From contig JBJTHN010000018.1 in the NCBI GenBank assembly GCA_046094505.1, forward strand, positions 1 through 23,473: a stretch of DNA of 23,473 nt, written 5' to 3'. The stretch is from RFTU01 sp046094505. GTDB lineage: Bacteria; Pseudomonadota; Gammaproteobacteria; Burkholderiales; Burkholderiaceae_C. The position numbers and the translations under genes were made by a program. The notes beneath the pieces were generated by a model that saw nothing but the letters and a program-made list of their open reading frames with translations, was not told the origin of the DNA and did no database searches. This document shows, piece by piece, positions 1-8,001 of this stretch; position 1 is the stretch's first letter; every line of letters starts with the position of its first letter.

Positions 1-14
1 CGCTGGGGCTGCGC

Positions 15-2051
15 TCACCAGACGGAAACCGGGTCCTCGGCGACCATGCCATCCCCAGGCTTGCAACCATAGGTCTGCGCGAAGGCGGGCATGTTGCTCA
101 AGGGCCCGCGCACGCGGAAGGGCCCTGGTGAGTGCTGGCCGGTGCGGATCTGCTGCTCCAGGGCCTCGTTGCGCTGCTTGCCACGCCAGATGAGGGCATT
201 GGTGGTGAAGAATTGGCGTGCGGCCGCGTTGGCCTCGGTGGCCGAGGCGTTCTGCCGCTTCAAGGCCAGTTGCAGGGCGTCGAAGGCAATGTTGATGCCG
301 CCCAAGTCCGAGATGTTCTCCCCCAGCATCTGGCGTCCGTTGATCCGCAGGCCCGGCAACACTTCGTAGCGGCTGTAGAACTCGGCCACGCGGTCGGCGC
401 GAGCCCTGTAGGCCGCCGCGTCCTCCGGCGCCCACCAGTCCTTGAGATTGCCAACCGCGTCGTACTGGCGGCCCCGGTCATCGAAGTGGTGGGTGATTTC
501 GTGTCCGATGACCATGCCAATGCCGCCCAAGTTGGCTGCGTCACTGGCCTTCTCGTCAAAGAAGGGTGGTTGCAGGATGCCGGCCGGGAACACGATGCGG
601 TTCTGGCCGGCGGCGAACGCGTTGACGATGTGCGGCGAGGTGTCCCAGCGGTGGCGGTCCGTGGGCTTGGGCAGGTCTGCCAAACGCTGTTCATGGCCCC
701 AGGCCTGCACCTTCATAAAGTTGCCGGCGGGGTCCTCGGGGTTCAGGGTCAGGCCGCTGTAGTCGGGCCACTTCGTCGGCCCGCCGATCTGCGCGCTCAT
801 GCTGGCCAGCTTTTCCTGCGCCTTTTGCTTGGTAGCCGCCGTCATCCACGGCAGCCCATCGATGCGGCTGCGCATGGCCGCGCGCACGTCTTCGATCATC
901 GCGTTGGCGCGGGCCTGAGCCTGGGGAGAGAATGACTCGCGCACGAAGAGCTCGCCCAATGTCTGGGCCAAGGGCTCCCAGCCCGTGCGCCCCCCAATGA
1001 GAAAGACCAGCTGCTCGCTGCGCGGGTTGGGTTTGGTCAGGCCCCGCTGCACGCGCTCTTTCCAGTCGAAGGCTGCGGCCTGAAAGCGTTCATCCAGCCA
1101 CGGAGCCAGCGCGTCCAGCAGGCGCAGGCGCAGGTAGGTTTGCCAGGTGCTCAGCGCAGCCTCCTGCACCAGACGGGCCACGGCCTGGGCGTGCCGGGGT
1201 TGGGGCAGCATGAAGGGCTGGTCGGCACCCAGGCGGTCGGGCGTGGCCCCGGCGGCCCTGGCCCACGCGGCCCAGTCCAGTCCTGGGGCCTCGGCCTGCA
1301 GGGTTTGCAGGGTACGGCGGTGGTTGGTGGCTTGCGGGTTGCGACGCTCCACCGCGTTGAGCAGCGATTCGGCCAGCGACTTCTCGAAGGCCAACAGGGC
1401 GTCCAGCGCGGCATCGTCGGGCGTGGTGCCACCCAGTTGCAGCAGCTGCCGCGCATAGGTGCGATAGGCGTCTTGCAGACGCTTGGAAGTGGCGTCGGTC
1501 TTGAGATAGTCGTCGCGGTCGGGCAGGCCAATGCCGCTGCCGCCCACGCCCAAGATGTGCCGGCGCACATCTTGGTTGTCGGCCATCACCGACATGCCCA
1601 GCGGGCCACCCAAACGGGCGCGGGTGAACTCCGCCAACAGGGCCGGCAGTTCGCTGCGGTCTTTGAGCGCTGCGATGCGCTGCAGCACAGGCTGTGCGGC
1701 CTGCAGGCCGGCCGCCTGGGCCACGGCTGGGTCCAGCGCGCTGCCGTACCACGCGGCCAGCAGCTTCAGTCCGGGGGTGTCCTGCTGCTGCGGCTGTGCC
1801 AGCAGGCGGTCCAGCGACCGGATCAGCAGACGGGTGTTGGAGATGGCCAGTTGGTCGAAGCTGCCGATGCGGGCTCGGTCGGGCGGCAGTTCGGTGTTGG
1901 CCAGCCACTGTCCGTTGATGTGGGTGTAGAAATCGGTGCAGGCCGATGCAGTGGGCTCGGCAGCCCAGGCCATCGATGACAGGAGGGCACTGGTGGTGGC
2001 GATGGACACCGACAGGGTGCGCAGGCGCAAAGGTGTTTTGAACTTGCTCAT
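15..2051 (-). CDS. M13 (neprilysin/PepO family) zinc metallopeptidase, exported
   Basis: The 678-residue product is predicted to be an exported zinc endopeptidase of family M13, which cleaves oligopeptides in the periplasm or outside the cell. The zinc motif HEITH lies at residues 517-521. The M13 substrate-binding stretch beginning VNAFAAG lies upstream of it, and GENISDLGG downstream supplies the third zinc ligand and the conserved aspartate. The C-terminal CKPG...VW is typical of the family, and the length is normal. I chose the ATG at 2051 because it starts MSKFKTPL and a hydrophobic signal sequence ending SSMAWA, followed directly by the M13 opening ACTDFYTHINGQW. The open frame continues 49 codons further upstream, but that stretch looks like noncoding DNA. 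The gene is divergent from the permease remnant and M48 gene. Its physiological substrate is unknown. Confidence 0.93.
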   Translation of the reverse strand: MSKFKTPLRLRTLSVSIATTSALLSSMAWAAEPTASACTDFYTHINGQWLANTELPPDRARIGSFDQLAISNTRLLIRSLDRLLAQPQQQDTPGLKLLAAWYGSALDPAVAQAAGLQAAQPVLQRIAALKDRSELPALLAEFTRARLGGPLGMSVMADNQDVRRHILGVGGSGIGLPDRDDYLKTDATSKRLQDAYRTYARQLLQLGGTTPDDAALDALLAFEKSLAESLLNAVERRNPQATNHRRTLQTLQAEAPGLDWAAWARAAGATPDRLGADQPFMLPQPRHAQAVARLVQEAALSTWQTYLRLRLLDALAPWLDERFQAAAFDWKERVQRGLTKPNPRSEQLVFLIGGRTGWEPLAQTLGELFVRESFSPQAQARANAMIEDVRAAMRSRIDGLPWMTAATKQKAQEKLASMSAQIGGPTKWPDYSGLTLNPEDPAGNFMKVQAWGHEQRLADLPKPTDRHRWDTSPHIVNAFAAGQNRIVFPAGILQPPFFDEKASDAANLGGIGMVIGHEITHHFDDRGRQYDAVGNLKDWWAPEDAAAYRARADRVAEFYSRYEVLPGLRINGRQMLGENISDLGGINIAFDALQLALKRQNASATEANAAARQFFTTNALIWRGKQRNEALEQQIRTGQHSPGPFRVRGPLSNMPAFAQTYGCKPGDGMVAEDPVSVW

Positions 2052-2170
2052 GCCCGCAGGATAGCGCTGTGCGACGGCTCCCGCTGCACCAAGGGCCATG
2101 ACCGGTGACCCAGCAAGCCGCGCAGGCACACCGCTGCGCATGCACACCGCCGCCGGTGGCCGCATGGACA

Positions 2171-2382
2171 ATGCCCGCATGCTCAAAGCTTTTGACACCG
2201 CAGATGGCGTGGACCGCCCGAATCTGGCGCCTGATGACCGTCACCGTGTTGGGCTTTGCCTCCGGCCCACTTATTTCCTGGTCAGCACCCTGGCAGCCGT
2301 TCCCGGTTTGTGCCTGCTGTGGTGGTTGCGCAAGGACGTTCAAGCACTGGAAGGCCCAGTGGCTGCAAAATCAGAGGCTTGA
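2171..2382 (+). pseudogene. Internally deleted AmpG-like MFS permease remnant
   Basis: This stretch reads as two ends of one permease joined out of frame. From ATG 2171 (or ATG 2204) the frame gives RIWRLMTVTVLGFASG, which resembles the opening of AmpG-type muropeptide permeases, where LGFxSGLPL starts the first membrane helix. From about 2270 a different frame gives YFLVSTLAAVPGLCLLWWLR and a short charged tail ending at TGA 2380-2382, which resembles the last helix of the same family. Normal AmpG-like proteins have over 400 residues; about 70 codons remain here. The junction lies near 2262-2275. The M48 gene starts 31 bases after the stop. The family assignment rests on remembered similarity over short segments. 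The alternative is a chance open frame, which I think less likely because both fragments match in the right order. Confidence 0.6.
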
Positions 2383-2413
2383 ACGACGGGGGCACACCCC
2401 GACCGGATGGGCC

Positions 2414-3463
2414 ATGAGCAAGGATCCTCTTCTGAACCGATCAGCCAGCACCCGCGCCGCGGACGCATCCCCCGGCTTTTGCACCGACGGGGATGTTCCG
2501 GTGCCGCCCATGGTGGCCGCGCGCGCCTGCGGATGTGGCACACCCGCCTCGCGCCTGGGCTGCGGCGTGCATGGTCGACGCCTGTTCACCGGTGCGGCGG
2601 CCGCTTCGGCTTTGGGGCTTTGGCAGGGCATGGCCTGGGCGCAGTCGCCCACGCCGGCTGCGCCGCCGGCGCCCCAGCCTGACGAAGGCCTGCGCAAGGA
2701 AGTGGGCAAAACATCGGTGTTCGTGAACGTGGTTCCGCCGGAGCAGGTGGAGCAGGCGGCGGCACAGCAGTTTCGGCAGATGGCGCGTGAAGCCCAGCAA
2801 AAGAACCAGCTGGCGCCACCGGACCATCCCCAGTTGCTTCGCTTGCGCGCCATCGCTCAACGCATCATTCCCTTCGCACCCGCGTGGAACCCGCGCGCGC
2901 GCGATTGGAAGTGGGACATCCAGTTGTTTGGCAGCGCCCAAATCAACGCCTTTTGCATGCCGGGCGGCAAGATTGCCTTCTACTGGGGCATCTTGTCCAA
3001 GCTGCAGCTCAGCGACGACGAAGTGGCCATGATCATGGGCCACGAAGTGGCGCATGCCTTGCGAGAGCACGCCCGCGAGCGCATGGGCAAGCAGGCGGCC
3101 ACGCGCTTGGGCGCCAACGTGGTGTCTTCGCTGTTGGGCCTGGGCCAGTTGGGCGACATGGCCGTGGGCATGGGGGCTCAGTTGCTCTCGCTGAAGTTCA
3201 GCCGCGACGACGAAACCGAGGCCGACCTGGTGGGACTGGAGCTGGCCGCGCGCGCGGGCTACAACCCTGAAGCCGGCGTGACGCTGTGGCAGAAGATGTT
3301 GCAGGCCAACAAGGGCGCGCCGCCGGAGTTCATGAGCACGCACCCGGCGGGCGATTCGCGCATCCAGGACATTCAAAAGGTGCTGCCCAAGGTGATGCCC
3401 TTGTATGCAAAGGCGCCCAAGCCTGAGCGCCTGTTCGGGCCGCCCGCCAGCAGCAAGGGCTGA
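2414..3463 (+). CDS. M48 family metalloprotease, exported (probable Tat substrate)
   Basis: The 349-residue product is a predicted zinc metalloprotease of family M48 (Ste24/HtpX/BepA-like), acting in the periplasm. HEVAH lies at residues 210-214 and the third zinc ligand is the Glu in the later DDETEADLVG segment. The upstream NAFCMPGGKIAFYWG stretch and the C-terminal STHPAGDSRI are family hallmarks. The signal region is odd: a twin-arginine-like GRRLFTGAAAA at about residues 54-64 is preceded by a long n-region with four cysteines (residues 23, 39, 41 and 50), with cleavage likely after AMAWA-type residues near 76. The ATG at 2414 was chosen as the first good start after the permease remnant; an internal ATG at residue 33 is an alternative. 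Proteases of this type can serve in outer-membrane quality control, but that role is inference here. Confidence 0.88.
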   Translation: MSKDPLLNRSASTRAADASPGFCTDGDVPVPPMVAARACGCGTPASRLGCGVHGRRLFTGAAAASALGLWQGMAWAQSPTPAAPPAPQPDEGLRKEVGKTSVFVNVVPPEQVEQAAAQQFRQMAREAQQKNQLAPPDHPQLLRLRAIAQRIIPFAPAWNPRARDWKWDIQLFGSAQINAFCMPGGKIAFYWGILSKLQLSDDEVAMIMGHEVAHALREHARERMGKQAATRLGANVVSSLLGLGQLGDMAVGMGAQLLSLKFSRDDETEADLVGLELAARAGYNPEAGVTLWQKMLQANKGAPPEFMSTHPAGDSRIQDIQKVLPKVMPLYAKAPKPERLFGPPASSKG

Positions 3464-3480
3464 CGGCGCCTGTCCCCAAA

Positions 3481-3504
3481 GCCGCACGGTACGCGCTGTG
3501 CGGC
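3481..3504. terminator. Hairpin between convergent genes
   Basis: GCCGCAC (3481-3487) pairs perfectly with GTGCGGC (3498-3504) across a 10-base loop. It sits in the 45-base gap between the ends of the M48 gene and the glyoxalase II-like gene. It lacks a clear T-tract, so its role as a bidirectional terminator is inferred from placement. Confidence 0.45.
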
Positions 3505-3508
3505 GCGT

Positions 3509-4147
3509 TCAGGTGCCGCCGACGTAGGGGTTGCTGCGGCGCTCGCGCCCGAAAGTGCTTTCGGGCCCGTGGCCGGGAATGAACACGGTTTCGTCACCCA
3601 TGGGCCACAGGCGCTGCGTGATGCTGTTGATGAGCGTGTCGTAGTCGCCCCCGGGGAAGTCGGTGCGGCCAATGCTGCCGGCAAACAGCACATCGCCCAC
3701 GAAGCAGCGCTGCCCTTGCTTGGAGTGAAACACCACGTGGCCTGGCGTATGGCCGGGGCAGTGGCGAACATCGAGCGTGCAATGGCCGATGGTGACGGTG
3801 TCCCCGTCGGCCAGCCAGCGGTTGGGCGTGAACATTTCGGCCGGCGGGAAACCGAACTGCGCGCTTTGCTGGGGCAAGCCATCGATCCAGAACTGGTCAC
3901 CCGGGTGCGGGCCCACGATGGGCAATCCGTCCGCTCGGGCCAGTTGCCCGGTGCCGCCGGCGTGGTCGATGTGGGCGTGGGTGAGCCAGATCGCCTTGAG
4001 GCTCAGGCCACGGCGGTTTACCTCTTGGCGGATTCGCTGAAGTTCACCACCAGGATCGATGACGGCGGCCTCCAGGGTTTGGTCACACCACACCAGCGAG
4101 CAGTTTTGCTGGAACGGTGTGACGGGAATCGTGTGGTACTGGAACAT
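3509..4147 (-). CDS. MBL-fold hydrolase, glyoxalase II-like (GloC/YcbL type)
   Basis: The 212-residue product is a metallo-beta-lactamase-fold hydrolase of the short glyoxalase II type, which hydrolyses S-lactoylglutathione-like thioesters in the cytoplasm. Metal ligands are visible: THAHIDH at residues 56-62 (H57, H59, D61, H62), H133 in PGHTPGH, D152 in GDVLF and H193 in PGHGP. The GRTDFPGGD segment at residues 160-168 is typical of this subfamily. The length is normal and there is no signal peptide. The start ATG at 4147 gives MFQYHTIPVTPFQQNC, the usual opening of these proteins. The broken Hsp20 gene lies 46 bases upstream on the same strand, and its frameshifted reading frame runs into this gene. 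Substrate specificity cannot be read from the sequence; other thioesterase or persulfide activities are possible. Confidence 0.9.
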   Translation of the reverse strand: MFQYHTIPVTPFQQNCSLVWCDQTLEAAVIDPGGELQRIRQEVNRRGLSLKAIWLTHAHIDHAGGTGQLARADGLPIVGPHPGDQFWIDGLPQQSAQFGFPPAEMFTPNRWLADGDTVTIGHCTLDVRHCPGHTPGHVVFHSKQGQRCFVGDVLFAGSIGRTDFPGGDYDTLINSITQRLWPMGDETVFIPGHGPESTFGRERRSNPYVGGT

Positions 4148-4193
4148 GGTGGGCGACGATGGTATCGCGTCCCCATGTTCGCTTGAAGCGCCG

Positions 4194-4518
4194 CTATTGA
4201 ATGGACAGGCGCTTGGTGGTGCCTGCTGCCTTCTTGGCGTTCCTTAAAGAGCACACGGCCGTCGTCGCGCTCCTCTTTCTTGGACTTGCTCTGCGCGCTG
4301 AGCGTGACCACGTTGCCGTCGATGCGCACGTCGATGTCGTCCTTGCGCACACCGGGAATGTCGGCCTTCACCACATGGTGTTCGTCCTGTTCAGACAGGT
4401 CCACGCGCATGCGGGGTGCACCGTCTGCGGCACTCAGCCGCCAGGGGCGCATCAGGGTGCGCTGCGTGTCATCGAAAGGGTCTCTTAGAAAGGGATCAAG
4501 CAGGCGCAGTTCGCTCAT
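4194..4518 (-). pseudogene. Hsp20 small heat-shock protein gene with internal deletion
   Basis: From ATG 4518 the frame encodes a normal Hsp20 N-terminus: MSELRLLDPFLRDPF, then an alpha-crystallin domain opening with DLSEQDEHHVVKADIPGV and DDIDVRIDGNVVTLSA, up to DDGRVL. In another frame, ending at TAG 4196-4194, the sequence reads NAKKAAGTTKRLSIQ, the usual lysine-rich Hsp20 tail. The roughly 35-40 residues that should lie between (the SERxxG..F.LP strands and the GVLxLxLPK strand) are missing. The deletion shifts the frame, so translation from 4518 would read on to about 4018 inside the next gene with a meaningless tail. A product made this way would lack the C-terminal half of the crystallin fold and would probably not work as a holdase chaperone. 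The exact junction, near 4245-4260, cannot be fixed without an intact relative. Confidence 0.8.
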
Positions 4519-4668
4519 GTCTAGGCTCCTTGGGATGGTTTTGGTGTGTCGGGCCGCAATGCGCAGGGCTGCGCACCGCAGAGCCATCTTGACCCCGGAC
4601 CCGCAGCTGGCGCTTGAGCCGGCGCAGCCAGGCCTGAACCCCGCAGCACGGTGGCTACACTGTTCTCA

Positions 4669-5241
4669 ATGGAAGCCTTCTTGATCTCCACGGGTGTGGT
4701 TGCCCTGGGAGAAATGGGTGACAAGACCCAACTCCTGGCCATCGTATTGGCCGCGGCCTTTCGCAAGCCGCTGCCCATCATCGCGGGCATCTTCGCAGCC
4801 ACGGTGCTCAACCACGCGCTGGCCGGTGTGGTGGGCTCGTGGGTGGCCCAGGCCCTGGGCCCGGAGGTGCTGCGCTGGGTGATAGGCCTGTCCTTCCTGG
4901 CCATGGCGGCCTGGATGCTGGTTCCCGATGAGATCGATGAGGAAACGGCAGCGGGTCGGCAGCGCTTTGGCGTGTTCGGAACCACGGTCGTGGCTTTCTT
5001 CTTGGCCGAAATGGGCGACAAGACCCAGATCGCCACCGTGGCGCTGGCAGCGCGCTACACCGAATTGGTCGCCGTGGTCTTGGGTACCACCCTGGGCATG
5101 ATGGTGGCCAATGTGCCGGCGGTGTTCTTGGGTGACCGTATCGCCAAGCGGCTGTCCATGCGCGTGGTGCACGGGCTTGCGGCGCTCATCTTTGCGGTGC
5201 TGGGTGTGCTCACCTTGCTGCAGGTGGACCGTCTGTTCTAA
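4669..5241 (+). CDS. GDT1/TMEM165 (UPF0016) family cation transporter
   Basis: The 190-residue inner-membrane protein has two homologous halves, each with the family signature EMGDKTQ (residues 15-21 and 114-120) in a hydrophobic helix, giving about six transmembrane helices. Bacterial relatives (MneA type) export Mn2+, and eukaryotic relatives move Ca2+, Mn2+ and H+. Manganese export is therefore the likely role, by family knowledge. I took ATG 4669, which starts MEAFLISTGVV seven residues into a longer GTG-initiated frame; no strong ribosome-binding site is visible. I looked upstream for a yybP-ykoY manganese riboswitch, which often controls this family, and could not recognise one. The next gene starts 43 bases downstream on the same strand, but a shared function is not evident. 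Confidence 0.9.
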   Translation: MEAFLISTGVVALGEMGDKTQLLAIVLAAAFRKPLPIIAGIFAATVLNHALAGVVGSWVAQALGPEVLRWVIGLSFLAMAAWMLVPDEIDEETAAGRQRFGVFGTTVVAFFLAEMGDKTQIATVALAARYTELVAVVLGTTLGMMVANVPAVFLGDRIAKRLSMRVVHGLAALIFAVLGVLTLLQVDRLF

Positions 5242-5284
5242 CGGTGCACCCGGGCGTTGCCGGGTTGCAAGGGAGGCTTGTGCA

Positions 5285-6241
5285 ATGAACGTGCATGCAC
5301 GACACAAGGGTTGGCCCCGACGCGCGGCCGCCCGATGGACCTGGGCGATGGCGCTGGTGTGGGGGGCGGGCCTTGCGGCGGCTTCAGCCGAGCCTCAGCG
5401 GGTGATGGTGCCCAGCCACGACCGGGACCCCAACGGCCAGCCGGTGATGTTGATGGGCTACTGGAGCCCATCGCCGGTGCAGGCCACACCCGGCCAGAGG
5501 GCCGCTGCTGGGCACGGCGCTGCAGCGGCCCACGCGGGCGCCATGCTGCTGCTGCATGGATGCAGTGGCCCTTATGAACCTTCTGGCGAACTGTCCAGCC
5601 GCATGCGCGGCTACACCGACTGGTTGCTGCGCCAAGGATGGTCGGTCCTGGTTCTGGATTCCCTGACCACGCGGGGCGAGCGCGAGCTGTGCACGCAGCG
5701 CCTGGGCACGCGCAAAGTGACGCAGACCCATCGGCGTCTGGATGCCTGGGGTGGCTTGAGCTGGCTGGCCCAGCAGCCCGGTGTGGATGCCCAGCGATTG
5801 GGTCTGCTGGGGTGGAGCAATGGCGGCTCGACGGTGTTGGCAGCCATTCAGGCCGACCGGTTGGAACGCCGCCCGCCCGAGGTACCGCTGCCCGCATTTG
5901 CCGTGGCCTATTACCCCGGCTGCTTGGAGGTGCTGCAGCGCCAGCGCAAGCCGGCCGTGCCGCTGCTGATGCAGCTGGGGCAGGCGGACGACTGGACGCC
6001 GGCCCAACCCTGTGTGGACTGGGCCGAGCATGTGAACGGACAGCGTGGGTCCCCTGCACCCATTGAGGTGGTGCTGTACCCGGGAGCCCACCACGGCTTC
6101 GATGGTGAGGCTCCCTTGCGCTTGCGCCGTGATGTGCCCAATGGGGTGAACCGAGGCCAGGGTGTGCATGTGGGGGGGGACCCCCAAGCGCGGCAAGCTT
6201 CGTTACAGCGCCTGGAGCAGTGGCTGTCGAGCCGGAAGTGA
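5285..6241 (+). CDS. Exported alpha/beta-hydrolase of the dienelactone hydrolase family
   Basis: The 318-residue product is an alpha/beta-hydrolase with an N-terminal signal peptide (about residues 10-35, with hydrophobic AMALVWGAGLAAASA after basic residues). The oxyanion region is LLLHGCSGP and the nucleophile is Ser178 in GWSNGGS. The acid is probably Asp in QADDWTP and the histidine lies in PGAHHGFD; this arrangement is typical of dienelactone-hydrolase-like proteins. Its true substrate cannot be read from sequence. Relatives include carboxymethylenebutenolidase and poorly characterised periplasmic esterases. GGGAGG-like bases (near 5271) precede ATG 5285. A longer in-frame extension back to 5111 overlaps the transporter gene and is not credible. 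It ends 11 bases before the convergent Lrp gene. Confidence 0.85.
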   Translation: MNVHARHKGWPRRAAARWTWAMALVWGAGLAAASAEPQRVMVPSHDRDPNGQPVMLMGYWSPSPVQATPGQRAAAGHGAAAAHAGAMLLLHGCSGPYEPSGELSSRMRGYTDWLLRQGWSVLVLDSLTTRGERELCTQRLGTRKVTQTHRRLDAWGGLSWLAQQPGVDAQRLGLLGWSNGGSTVLAAIQADRLERRPPEVPLPAFAVAYYPGCLEVLQRQRKPAVPLLMQLGQADDWTPAQPCVDWAEHVNGQRGSPAPIEVVLYPGAHHGFDGEAPLRLRRDVPNGVNRGQGVHVGGDPQARQASLQRLEQWLSSRK

Positions 6242-6252
6242 TGCCCTGAGGC

Positions 6253-6735
6253 CTAGCGGTCGATCCGCCGCGCCAGCACCACCGAGGTTTGCGTGCGGAT
6301 CACGCCTTCGAGACGGCCGATCTCATCGAGCAGGCCGTCCAGCCGCACGGCCGACGGGGCCTGCAGCTGCGCCACATAGTCGAACTCGCCACTGACCGTG
6401 CACAACTGCCGCACCTCGGGCATGCGCTTGAGACGCGCCTCCACGCCATGGCCGCTGCGCGGCTGCACGGCAATGTGTACAAAGGCCTGCAGGCCGGCAT
6501 CGAACTCATCCTGCCCCAGGCGCACGGTGTAGCCCAGGATCACCCGGTCACGCTCCAAGCGGCTCAGCCGCGCCACCACCGTGGTGCGTGCCACGCCCAA
6601 TTGACGCGCCAGGTCGGCGGTGCTTTGCCGCGCATCGGTCTGCAGCAGCGCCAGCAGCGCTCGGTCGACGTCGTCGCGCGGGCTGTGCAGGGCCACTGGG
6701 CTGGAAGCTTTGGTTCGGTGTTTGGTGCTCGCCAT
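6253..6735 (-). CDS. Lrp/AsnC family transcriptional regulator
   Basis: The 160-residue protein has an N-terminal winged helix-turn-helix (DRALLALLQTDARQSTADLARQ through TTVVARLSRLERD, about residues 24-63). It is followed by a RAM ligand-binding domain with the family's GYTVRLG, VSGEFDYVAQL and TQTSVVLARRI stretches. Lrp/AsnC proteins are amino-acid-responsive regulators that often control the divergent operon. Here that operon encodes lysine 6-dehydrogenase and aminoadipate-semialdehyde dehydrogenase, so lysine or aminoadipate sensing is the natural inference. Start ATG 6735 gives MASTKHRTK; the basic n-extension of about 20 residues is plausible for the family. The 123-base AT-rich intergenic region is the likely binding site. 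Confidence 0.92.
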   Translation of the reverse strand: MASTKHRTKASSPVALHSPRDDVDRALLALLQTDARQSTADLARQLGVARTTVVARLSRLERDRVILGYTVRLGQDEFDAGLQAFVHIAVQPRSGHGVEARLKRMPEVRQLCTVSGEFDYVAQLQAPSAVRLDGLLDEIGRLEGVIRTQTSVVLARRIDR

Positions 6736-6858
6736 ACATCAATGCGTCACATTAAACATGCATAACGTCAAATTTGGAAGCGAATACGCCGAAATAGCAC
6801 TATCTTATGACGGCTACCGGACCTAGAGTGAAGCCTCTCACTGAGCAGGGTTCCGATC
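6736..6858. promoter_or_regulatory. Divergent control region, Lrp regulator / lysine operon
   Basis: These 123 bases separate the regulator from the operon it probably controls and are clearly more AT-rich than their surroundings. CAAATTTG at 6770-6777 is palindromic, and TATCTT near 6802 could serve as a -10 element for the lysine operon. No convincing -35 at normal spacing was found. The role as an Lrp-type operator is inferred from position. Confidence 0.5.
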
Positions 6859-7971
6859 ATGCAGACCATCCTCCTGGGCGCCGGCCACATTGGGCAGACC
6901 ATCGCACGTCAGCTGGCCGCCACCGGTGACTACGCCATCACGGTGGCGGACCGAAGCGCAGCGGCGCTGGACCCCTTGGCGGCAGCCGGCCTGCGCACGG
7001 TGCAAATGGGCGACCTTCCGAGCACGCCGCAGCACGCTGCCCAGGCCCTGCAGGCGCTGCTGCAAGGCCAGGAAACCGTCGTCAACGCGCTGCCCTATGA
7101 CTGCGCCATGGCGGTGGCCGAAGCCGCGCGTGCCGCGGGCTGCCACTACTTTGACCTCACCGAAGACGTGGCGGCCACGCGCCGCATCCGCGAACTCGCT
7201 GAAGGGGCGCACACCGCGTTCATGCCGCAGTGCGGCCTGGCGCCCGGATTTGTGGGCATCGTGGCGCACGACCTGGCCTGCGGCTTTGATCAGATCTTCG
7301 ACCTCAAGATGCGGGTGGGCGCCCTGCCGGCTTTTCCCACCAATGCACTGAAGTACAACCTCACCTGGAGCGTGGACGGTTTGATCAACGAGTACTGTCA
7401 TCCGTGCGAGGCCATCCGCGATGGCCATCGCTTGGAGCTCCTGCCCTTGGAGGGGCTCGAAACCTTCAGCATGGACGGCTCCGAGTACGAGGCGTTCAAC
7501 ACCAGCGGGGGTCTGGGCACCCTGTGCGAAACCCTGGCGGGACGGGCGCACAACCTGGACTACAAATCGGTGCGCTACCCCGGCCATCGGGCGTTGGTCA
7601 AGGTCTTGCTGGATGACTTGGGCCTCAAGCACGACGCGCCCACGCTCAAGCACATTCTTCAGCGCGCGGTACCCACCACGCTGCAGGATGTGGTGCTGGT
7701 GTTCGTCACCGCGACAGGCTTGAGCGCAGGGCGCTTCGTGGAAAAGGTCTTTGCGCGCAAGATCTACTCCACGCCGGATTCGACGACGCCGCTGTCGGCC
7801 ATCCAAATCACCACCGCGGCGGGCCTGTGCGCGGTGCTGGACCTCTTTCGCGAGGGCCGATTGGCGCAGCGTGGTTTCATCCGTCAGGAATCGGTTCCGT
7901 TGGCGGCCTTTCTGAGCAATCGCTTTGGGCAGGCCTATCAGCAGCTTCGCCCGGTATCCTCTGTCTCCTGA
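6859..7971 (+). CDS. Saccharopine dehydrogenase family protein, probable L-lysine 6-dehydrogenase
   Basis: The 370-residue cytoplasmic oxidoreductase opens with a Rossmann nucleotide-binding motif (ILLGAGHIGQ, residues 4-13). It continues with saccharopine-dehydrogenase-type segments: VVNALPYD, CHYFDLTED and MPQCGLAPGFVGI. The mid-region EYCHPCEAIRDG...LEGLETF and EAFNTSGGLGTL match what I recall of the bacterial L-lysine 6-dehydrogenases (LysDH), which oxidise lysine with NAD(P)+ to 2-aminoadipate 6-semialdehyde. The length fits LysDH rather than the longer bifunctional enzymes. Its partner 30 bases downstream encodes the enzyme for the next step. Together they form a two-step lysine-to-aminoadipate pathway beside an Lrp-type regulator. 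Saccharopine reductase or another amino-acid dehydrogenase activity is the alternative. ATG 6859 follows GAGCAGGG. Confidence 0.85.
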   Translation: MQTILLGAGHIGQTIARQLAATGDYAITVADRSAAALDPLAAAGLRTVQMGDLPSTPQHAAQALQALLQGQETVVNALPYDCAMAVAEAARAAGCHYFDLTEDVAATRRIRELAEGAHTAFMPQCGLAPGFVGIVAHDLACGFDQIFDLKMRVGALPAFPTNALKYNLTWSVDGLINEYCHPCEAIRDGHRLELLPLEGLETFSMDGSEYEAFNTSGGLGTLCETLAGRAHNLDYKSVRYPGHRALVKVLLDDLGLKHDAPTLKHILQRAVPTTLQDVVLVFVTATGLSAGRFVEKVFARKIYSTPDSTTPLSAIQITTAAGLCAVLDLFREGRLAQRGFIRQESVPLAAFLSNRFGQAYQQLRPVSSVS

Positions 7972-8001
7972 TTTGGACAGCCCCTGGGGAGCAAGACCTC
8001 G

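Noticed and set aside
1140..1979. 279-codon open frame antisense to the M13 peptidase
   Set aside because: No recognisable motif, and it lies wholly within a well-supported gene in GC-rich DNA where long antisense frames are expected.
4018..4193. C-terminal extension of the Hsp20 frame into the glyoxalase II-like gene, a possible fusion
   Set aside because: The extension is an out-of-frame reading of the next gene caused by the deletion; the true Hsp20 tail is visible in another frame ending at 4194.
4519..4668. Possible yybP-ykoY manganese riboswitch before the GDT1-family gene
   Set aside because: I searched for its conserved core and could not find a convincing match; only short GC-rich hairpins are present.
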